NCBI GenBank assembly: GCA_944470555.2
Contig: OX104130.1
Location: 58,499,491 to 58,563,490 of the forward strand
Origin: Heterobilharzia americana
Lineage: Eukaryota; Platyhelminthes; Trematoda; Strigeidida; Schistosomatidae
Direction of reading: 5' to 3'
DNA length: 64,000 nt
Position 1 is the stretch's first letter; each line of letters opens with the position of its first letter. Of this stretch, positions 37,301 through 48,000 are shown in pieces. The position numbers were made by a program, and so were the translations under genes. Below the pieces are notes generated by a model, which was not told the DNA's origin, did not search any database, and worked only from the letters and a program-made list of their open reading frames with translations.

Positions 37301-40300
37301 TGGTCAGCGCGGGATCGCAGGTGCGTCTGCTGAAGAGTCCCATACTAGGACGAAACAGCAGTCCAGTGCTCCCAAGTTTCTAATGTTCGTCCAACCGATG
37401 CCAATCCATGATGAATCCCAACCTTAAAATTCAGCTATCCAATTTCCAGATAAAAAATAATCGAAGACAGTAGGTTAATGGAGAGTCAAGGGATTCTTAT
37501 CAATGGATATAAGGCTAAAATTTTATCTTCTATAAACACTGTCATGCAGTAACATGAAACCAATGAGTGACAATAGCGAAGATCTGAGATGTCACAGTTA
37601 CTGTTAGCTTTCATTTCTATCCTGTGAATCGATATACAACCACCATTTTAGTATGCAGGTAACCTAAACATCAATACCTTAAAAGTCGCTTATGCACTGA
37701 AGTTACGATAGTTGGACTATCTTGGTGTTATTGGTTTACAATTGGGCAGATTTAAACAGTCCTTATCATTATCGAGATTTCTAACCTTTTATTAACCTTT
37801 ACTTATTTATTCCCTCTCCGTTCATGAACTTTTTTAAACTTCAATATCAGAGATTTTCTATTCACTTTCTTTTTGGGTTCTAATGCGACATGTGATAACT
37901 TGAAGGGATACATGTGTGTGCTAGGTCCCACGTTGAATATTATTTGTTTATTTGAAGGGTAGGTCTGAATTGTTTAGTCGTGACCAAATCTTTGCATACA
38001 AATGATTACTTTTGAATAATGGATGCACAGCCGCCAGGCCAGCCGGTCCAACTTTTCGATATTCACTGAGTATGATTAGAAGTCCAATGTCCAATGATGA
38101 CAGGTCAATAGTATCCGAATAGTGAGCTAAATATCCAGTTTGATCGTTTAGTCTAGTCCACAGTTAAGTAGATATTATTTCAGTACTTGCAAACGCATAC
38201 ACAAGTCACCGGTATAAGAGAGATGGCTAAATATCTGTGACAATTTTATGAGTATTGATCAAAACTCTAGTCATATCGAATGTTGAACACATGTACTTAC
38301 TATCATTTGACTATCTGAGATAGCCGTAGTTTGGCAGACTAGTATTTATACTGGGTGATGATTGAAGGTGAGATGAAAATCTGGACAGCGGTTCAGATTT
38401 TTATCTCACCTTTAAACATCACCCAGTATAAATATATGTACTTATAGTGTGTTCATATTTTCACTACTTACTATTCAACTAATTCTCTTCATGTGTCATG
38501 GTTACAAGGTGAACTTATTCCTTACAATATATGCTAGTTTTATGACGAATACATTTCACAAAATAGAATGTTAGTTCGAGATTGTAAGCAGATCAATAGC
38601 ATTATCTTATTATTACAACAATTCATTACTTTCCCTACATTGTCTATACTTGTTATCTTAAGATAGTATTCATCATGGACTGACATCAGTCAGAGGATCA
38701 CTGGAAACCTTAAAGCACTGGACAGCTGTTTTCTTTTAGTGTTGTACTTCTCAGCAGTACGCATCCGGGACCCTGTCAGGGAAAGAACTTAGGATCTTAA
38801 GGTCTCAACCCCTAGGAAGGTCATGGGTGTGTACCGCTGAGGAGTCCTACATTTGTTATGTTTGATGAGTGCTAGCTTGATATCATCTACAAACACATTT
38901 GACACACGCGTACAAATCGTTTAAAAACCGAAAAATCAAGTCTTGTCCTACTTCTAATCTCGAGGTGGCTCTATTTCAAAAATAAATTTGCTGTAAATTT
39001 GATTTTTATTATGACGAATAGCTTTATAATATAACTGTAGAATCATGAAAGGAATTCACTGGAAACAATACTTTTCTTACTTATAGTATTACTAGTCGAT
39101 AAACATGACACTATTATTGTATTGGTTACTAATAAACAACACTTTATTTCTTCTCTAGTTTCTCATTTCCTTCTACTCATCAGCAAGATATGATCGCAAC
39201 AAAAAGGCATAGCATATTTTTTGAGTGTGATAAAATACTTGACGACAAATAACTAGAAACAGAGATTAAAGTATACGTTTCAGTCTTTGTCGCGTTCTTC
39301 ACCTGCTAATAACCTTGCCGAAGAAATGATCCATTATACAAAAAACGATAGTATTATTAAAGTAGAGTAAGGACCCGGGAACTATACAGTTATGTCATAA
39401 GAATGTTTGGGAAGGCAGACGTAAACGGGTAACTTATTGTTTGTAAAATCACATGGTATTTGAAAATTCATAATATGTTGCAGGTTCTTATAAGACAGAT
39501 ATACAGCAAACGTCAAGATTGTTAACTTCTTGCTGTTTGTACGCCACATAGTTTGAAACCTGATATTCTTGACACTGATGAACCTCGGAGAGCATTGAAA
39601 ATATGAGTATAACAGCCACGACCATACTTTAAAATCTATAGACGCACTTTCCAACCTAAGACGATCTATGTTCTCTCTTTCTCTCTCAAAGATTAAAATT
39701 AGCATTATTCAGCCATAAGGTTGGCTACATTACTGTTAAGTTATTCAGTTCACAACGAACCCCACTTAAGATTCCAGAGGGATCAAAAAACAAATGAAAT
39801 GTTACTTACTTGTGGCAAATTCAAAAGTCTGCTAACAGTTTCTGAAGAATAAGAACAATAATTGTCCACCTCATAAAATGCAAGACGAAAATTATCTTTC
39901 CATTGATTATAAATGCTCAACTGTTTATTTGAATTAAACACAAGCGGTTCAACAGAAGCTGGTGAACAACAAGATGAACGTGATATAAGTGTTTCATTCG
40001 ACCAATACGACAATGTACTTGAGTTTTGTGGACTAATAAGAAGAATCATTGCACTGATAAGTTGATTTATTGTATCAATTAAATGCATTCTTTCAGTTGA
40101 TTGGAGCTTTGAGAAATTGTGAAACAAATTTCTGACTAGCATAATATACTAGAGAGAAGAAATATATATATATATATGTTAAAACAGAAGATTGATTACT
40201 ATAAAAGGATTTGAAGAAAGTAACTGTTACTTTCCCTTTATGCTAAATTAAGTAGTTCTTGGTGTAAATCGAAACAGTTAATGGTAGACGTTGGTAAAAC

Positions 40301-41958
40301 AAACGTATCCTACAAAACCAAACCAATCTAAAATAGCTTAACGTATTACAGGTGTTTATGCACTAGGCTGAGTCACAACCATTGTGTGAGAGTGTTAATG
40401 ATCCTTTCCGGTTACTCAGGTCAAAGTAGATAAAAGTTGAGTTTGAAATCCAGGATCCAGTGATCGAAAGTCAACGTGTTTAAAATCAGTGCACCAAGTT
40501 TTCATCATAAAATCAGTTATCATTTCATTGATTTTAGTGATTCGGTTTTTTGGTCTCAATAGATAAGTGATAAATAAGTCAAATATCAGTGACCAATATT
40601 TAAATAACATTCATTCTGACCTCATATGCGTTGGATACGTGTTAAAAACCAGATACCACACTTGTTACGAGTGAGCACTCTTACTGCGTTACAAAACAGA
40701 ACCAAGATGCTATAGGTTTAGTAGCGCACATGTTACTAACTAGCTGTTGGGTTGAAATTTAATGCCAATTATTTTCCATTGCAACCAAGAGGCCTGAACA
40801 GTCTTGATACCAGCCTGTCACAGGTTGGCGGCATGATCAAATACAAATCCTTATGCTAAGATGAAACAATTGTTTAACACTCCATGAGCCCCAGTGATTA
40901 TTAGTCGCATGAAATAACGAAAAACATTCTTGAATCAACCAATACCCCAAGATCTCCGGTATGAATAAAAGTATTTCTTGTAATACATAATATTATCTTG
41001 GTATTATTTGATTCTGATTATGGGGGTTTATCGCTGAAGACATGGAATGAGATGGATCATAATAGATAACACTTACTTAGATATATTGGCTAAAAGACAC
41101 TCACCAATGTAGTCGCTAGAAGCCCGACATAAATAAAGTGTCTAAAGGACCTATTTGTGCACAAACTTGAGCTGTTTGATTCAAGAAAAAAGCGGTTAAT
41201 CGACTGGTAAGGATAAACTATGTTAAAGTTAGTAGACTAAAAATCGCTAATAAAATTTTAAGAATATGCGTGAAAACTTCAGTAAACTGTAAACTGAGAA
41301 TAAAAACCCATTGGACAGCAGCCCACTTGTTCTCTTTGGATACTCAGTAAAATAAACGGACAACGATGATTCAGTCACAAAGTGACAGTTTATTTCAGCC
41401 TTGCACAAATGTTTATATAGAGCTGAATAACCTAAGGCAAATGGCCTCGATAGGAAAAATTAGAGACAAAAATTAGCGTTTTAAATCATTGGACACTGAG
41501 ATATGTTCTCAAGCCTTAATTTTTGATTTACATCGTTTTCTCGTTGGAGTAATCTTAATGAACAGTTCAACGCCTCACTATACTGATCAGAATATATTAG
41601 TTGATCTTTTTTAGGAAAACGTGTGTGTGTAAATAATCTAACATTTTTGCGTCTGAAGTATCAGGCACTGCGAATAAAGTCATCGGTGGTGTACGGTACA
41701 AGTGTTTTGCGTATATTAAGTGGTGTCATTAGCTTACATATCTCACTGTAATCAATAACTTCAACCCTAACCATGAAACTATTACTGCCAATTCACACGG
41801 TTTTAAAAGGGTGCTTGCTTTAACGATGTCTAGTGTTGTGTTATTTTACAGCTTGTAACCTGGGTAAATCAATGCAACCCTTAAAGATCAGTGGAACTCA
41901 GAAATTGGTTTTCGCCTGCTTTCTAAAGTATTTCGAGTTACAATAAAATCCAGCTCAC

Positions 41959-42020
<62 letters not shown>

Positions 42021-45000
42021 CTGCTTTTGTCATCATATTTTAGCTTTCAATAAGAGTAAAGACAAATTACCATACAAACTTGAAATGTACTACTGTAACG
42101 CAAAATAATGAAGACAAGGAATAAGAGACTTTAGACAAACCTGATGAATAAGGGATGAACTGCGATATTGATACGAAACGCGAATAATTTGATCATCAAA
42201 ACTATGATCAGCATATTCATTAGCATTTGGAGTGAAATATTCATTATTGCGTAGAGATTCTTCAGTGTTATTACCATCATTATTACTATGACTTAGTGAA
42301 TTCAAATGAAGATAGTCAATAAAAGGAGTGGCTAAATGAGAAGATGAAGTGATATTTACTGACGAAATAGTTGCAACACTGGGACTTGTAACAGATCCAA
42401 TGAAATAACTCAAATCAATATGTAGTATGAATGGACTATCGAGCCATGGTAATAATTTACTAGGTGATGATGATGAAGACAGTAAGATGAAATCATCTGA
42501 TTGGAAAAACATTTGACGTGAAAATAAATATATAGAATCCTTTGTTGAAAGTTTATTTTTATCCTCTGAAAGTAGTGATTCAGCCATTAAGTCAATAACT
42601 TCTTCATAGATTAAACTTCCATTGACTGAACAAGATTCTCTTGATATGCGTAAATTAGACTGGAAGAAATTAAAATAGATTAACGTTATACAAAGCCATA
42701 GTTATCAAACGGAAATTGACTACTGAACATCCACATTAGTGCAAAGGATTGGTAAAAGTTAGACCAGAGCACTCTAAGCGTCGTCAAGTATTTTTTGAGA
42801 TCTAGCCCTAAGCCGATTAAAGTTTTTATATACAGATCAACTCTGCGTATAAATTTATAAGACCACTCGAATGTGATAAGCTGAACTAAATGTACAGGGT
42901 ACACCCATAATTTGAAGCAGCTAACAAGCTACACAGAAATCACTTAATTTAAAAGGATATTACTCATAGCATGGTAATGTTTCCAGATATTCAACTGTGA
43001 TGTTAGTTAATAAGGTTCCCAACAGAAGTGCTTTCATAAAAGGACAATGTCCATATTCATGTTTGAGCAGGTCCCAGGTTAAAGATGAATATCAAATATG
43101 GCTTCACTTTTTATTGTTTCAACTTTAATGATGTCAGTGAATGAAGAATACTAACCTGAAATCAATGGTATATTATGTTAACGCAAAGATGTAGCAATAA
43201 TGATGAAGTCTTACAAGTGTGAAAGATTGTTATGATAAGACAAGATAGTACACATTCCAAGGGACAAAACAAGTCACCACTGTTTATTGAATTGCATAGG
43301 CGGAACCTCTAATAATATAATGATTAACTAAAACGCACAAAAATGTTTACACAACAGAACACTGTAAATTTAAAATGTGCTATAGCGGTAGAATCGAGTG
43401 ACTTTACAGACCAATTCAGTAACCGGTAAGATAGGCAACTAGACTCCTTCAATTCTGCTGGAAAAGTAGTTTTTCATAAAATAAAGCCCAACTGGGTTGC
43501 AAACGTGGTGTTTAGAGTCACTGCAGGAATGAGTACTTCTTAAGTTCAACCTGACAACAACTGAAATAACCAGCGAGATTTCATTAATGCGCAAAAATAT
43601 CTCTCCTGACTAAACACATATCTAATAGGTTATTTCAGTTGTTGCTAGGACCATCTTTAAAGTCATACCTGTAAAGTGGTTTGGAAGCAGATACCATGTG
43701 CTGTAAACTTAAGTAAAGGAATAAAGCAAAAAGCTGTTATAACATTACTCAGTGGTCTCCAAATCGGACTAGTGAATACAACCCATTAAACCAAGTACAA
43801 GCTGTTGCATAGTTCAGACCATCGTGCAACAATTTTCGTAAGATAATTCAGTGTGTAGTGAATCGCTTTACAAGCATGAAATGCAGTTTATTAGTTCACC
43901 GGGTTCATACTTCTAATCCCAAATACAAATAAAACTCAGCAACCAAGAACAACTCTATGCTCTAAGAAGTAAACCACACCTGTGTGAGGGCTGTGATATC
44001 ATCTGGTTATCCAAACTTTGTCAATTGGGGTGCCACTAAAATTCATAATTTATTGGATGACGCATGAGTCACAGATCTATTACAGTACACTTCCAAAAAA
44101 CAAAAATTACCGTCATACCAAAACGTTTTATTACTTTCTCCATCTTTCTGTTACTCTTTATGGAAGTCTTTTGAGTATCACTAGAAAGAGATGGGAAATA
44201 TGTTAAAAACTTACTGAAGATAACAATGGTAGACTGCAGACACTTTCAGATGCGCTGCTGCATAAACAAAAGGTTGTGAAAGTCATTGGAAAGTCAGCTC
44301 TTAACTCATCAGTATCGTGTTCTAACAAGTTGATCCGGGCCAAACCAACATAATATTGTGTCTTTTTATAAAACTGATTGGCAGATGATTGTTTCCAAGA
44401 TGGATAAATCCATATTAATCGAGTAAGTAAACCTAGGAAAGAAAAAACATCACTCGACAACTTTTTTAGAAAAACGATTGTCATTCAAATTGCTTTGCGT
44501 CGAAAAGTTGATTTTAGCACGTATACAGAATAAACATGAATTACAGTAAAAAGGTGGTAAACTATGGGGTTAAATGATTGAATCTAATCATTAAGATGCC
44601 TTTTACATCTGAGCTTAGTATCTGTTGATACACACACAGAAATTGTATTCACATGTGGAAAAAACCCACAAGAAACCGCTATATCTTCTAAGATTGAATT
44701 GTGTATTCTTCAAGGACATGGAATCAAAAGCTTTACACAGAACATCACCAGGTTTTCATCACGTGAAGAAAGACATACTACAATGCAATTAGCACATAGC
44801 ATAGAAAAAAATCATAACACTGCGTTATTTGGTTCGAGCCATTTGGCGGGAAACCCCACTGAATGACCTAGGTTTCATGTCTGTTGGTAATCGTCAACAT
44901 TTCTGAAATCTGGACTGATAGTTTGACTGACAACGAAGATTTGTTCACCACTACACAGGCTATTCATGTAAGTCAGTCGAAACTCCTAAGAGGTCAGATA

Positions 45001-48000
45001 TTTTCATACAGTAGGATTTTAACGGTACGATAAAGAAATAGCACAGATCGATTTCGATATCTGCATCAACAAATTGCAGGTCACAAGTGGAGTATAAAGT
45101 TTATAACTCAGATTTTTTGAAAAGAATCCTTCAATTTAAAACACATAGATATACTAGTTTATCAATGTGACTACCTAAGATAGTCATGGCTTAGGAAACT
45201 CTTATCAATGATACTGGGTGATGACTGAAGGCAAAACGAAAATATATGAGGCGTTAGGATTCAAACCACAGGCCTCCAGGTTACCGGTCCAGTGCAGTAC
45301 CCGCTGAAGTATGAAACCCAGCTGCTGGCCAGACAGTAATTTCGCTTTCGTCACCAGTATCAATAATGAGAGACTGTCAAACCAAAGCTATCTCAGACAG
45401 TCACATTGATGATCAGTATGATGCCCGCCCCTTTCGAATTCAGCTAGATTTGGATTAGGACGAGAAGACCTAGCTAGGCAACTAGTGCGATTATGAGGAA
45501 CAGATGGTTACATATCAAGGATTCACATGACAGTCGGAAAAATCCCTTGGTGATCGAAGTGAAATTAAGATTCAATCAGCTGGTAGAGAACTGGGCTGGT
45601 AACACGGAATCCGCTGTTTCGAATCCTGTAGCCACCTAAAATCTTCATTTCATCTTCAATCCTCACTTAGTATCAATATATGAGTTTGTTTAGTTTGGAA
45701 AAAAAGTCAATACATTTAAAATGTTAACAAATGGTGGTAAATATAATAAAATATTGAGAAGAATATCACCATGACAACATATATAGTGTGTCAGTCACCT
45801 GCTAGCAGTTAACGCTGAAAAGATTTTATTAGGAGTCCGAGTTACAAAATGAAACAACAGGTCACGTGAATACACAACAGCTAGAATTTATTTTACCCTG
45901 AGATGAATTGTAAGAAACACACACATACACACGTTCAAACAAACGAACAAAAACAACCTACCATGAAGTATACTAGTTAGAAAAACTCGAAATTGTTCTC
46001 GGTCATCAAATGCCCTAACAAACGTTAACTGATCAGTGTATGGAAGTGGTGTTTGATTGCTGAAACTGACCTATTGTTGGAATGAAAACAGAAAAAAGGA
46101 ACTATGACACGATTTTCTAATTGCAAATTGAAAAAGAATTAACACGAATGCCAGGAAACAGGTGAGTATCGATCTGAGTATCTATCTACAGTATCAAACT
46201 ATTTTAAAATAAAAGACCAGTGACCAATCAATATCCTTAATCCAATCCGACGGGAGGTCAGTTGCGGTCCAAGTAGCTCAGTGGCAACGTCTCTAATTGC
46301 AGCATTTAGTGACGTAGGTTCGAATCTCAGGCTGGACATAAGTCCCCTTGAGATTACAGATACGTCTTCCTAACGAGTGCCAAAAAGCACTCGTTCAGGG
46401 CTTCCTGTCGACTACCTCCATCCAACTAACATCTATCAAAGTGTATGGCGATGTTGAGACAACTAGCCTGATAGCCACATTTCAAAATGATCGACAGAAT
46501 TCGATCAGCACCAAGGTATAAACATGAAGTTGGTTACCTGCCAGTGACTAATCAATATGTATGCAATCCAAGATGAGTCATAAATCTTGAAATCCTCCGC
46601 TTTTCCGATCACAGCCATATACACAAGTGCAAGCCTCTTTAGTACAGTTCTACTGAATATTGGTTTCACAACCATACAAATAGAATTTCCATCAGTATTT
46701 TAATTATATTACCTTAGTAACATGATCATTAAAAAAAGGCTACTCTCAATTTTATTAGATGAACTATCCATCTGATGACAGTTAGTACGCGTTTGACTGT
46801 GTCGTGAACTTTGTCACTTTTTATTTTCTGATAACATAAACAGGACTTACATGATTGTAGCAAGCCTTGTTTCTAATAATCAAATGAACTCAATCATTCT
46901 GCACTTGATTTCACTGATAAATATATAAAGCTGAGACGAACGTAGTGAAGAAAATCAGTAGTTAATTTCATATCACTTGGTAAAACCATGATTTGTGATG
47001 TGTGTATGCGTCTATTATACTGACATACAAAACTAGTCGGCGTTGGTATGATAACCACAAAATATATCGTTGTACAGTCACTTAATGGCGACTGTCTGCA
47101 CGGTTCAACATCTGAATATCACCCATACCACGCTTATGAGTCACCAATGAATACAAAGAATTTTCAACGCTTTAACTACCACTCATCCTATGGGCACTTT
47201 TAAATTCCACACTAACAACAGGTGATATAACCAATTAATTTCTTCATTTTATGAAAAAATCTTCCTTTCCAACCGAAATAGAGAAATCTGATTGACCATT
47301 TCAATCGCTGCTAAGATGACCTTCAAAGTCACTTCTTTCTAACCTTCACACTGTTAAACTAGAGACAAAGATTGCACATGAGAATTCCTCACTATATCAC
47401 ACATCGTGTCTGGTATAAAGCGATCATAATTATGTCTCCTGAAGTGATGTAAGCAAGCGTTTCACACACAAAGATTTCACTGACAGTACATGTGAAATTC
47501 CGACTGTCTACTATATGTGTAACATTAGCTGAAATAAGTTAGGTCCATCCATTGTAGTATTCACTTAAACGCGTCTGCATTACGCAGGTATCTAGTACGC
47601 TGTTATTTCATGGTGTGTGTGAAAAGACGTGTTCATTGATTTGCAAGAAATAATATAACGAATACTTGTTCTTCAGAAACAAACATTTTCAATTACTATG
47701 GTTATTCTTTGGAAGATGTGACTGCTTCCGTATTTGCTAGAGTGACCTTTAGAGTCAGTCACTTCATATGTTATGCAATGAGTCATAAGTACACACAAAC
47801 GGCATTACATTTTCACGACATATCACAATTCAAAAAAGTGAAATATCTAGTTTTATATACGGAAATTGAGATAATGGCACGATAATCGACTTCATTTAGT
47901 AAACGTAGACAGTACGAAATTGAACCACGAGTCAATATAAAGCTCTTGAGTTGAGCTACACAATAATGCTGTAAAATAGATCTCAAGTAAAATATCTTTT

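Larger units (their letters stand above)
37150..37440. mobile_element. S2 SINE/foldback with two opposed hammerheads
   Basis: The ends are inverted relative to each other (GGTTGGAATTCACCATGGA at left; TCCATGATGAATCCCAACC at right). Hammerhead on minus (37208-37253), a middle with GATCAAACCTGGGACC (B-box-like), hammerhead on plus (37324-37369). Further copies at 38670, 57545 and 57955. Confidence 0.75.

Noticed and set aside
45300..45345. Hammerhead-like CTGAAGTATGAAAC in S5
   Set aside because: There is no stem II between the CTGA-like box and GAAA, and no NUH triplet flanked by complementary stem I halves.
46267..46337. Possible genuine tRNA gene
   Set aside because: The ends pair and A- and B-boxes are present, but the anticodon loop lacks U33 and the stem has a mismatch. 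It is followed by the S3 SINE body, so it is a tRNA-derived SINE head.
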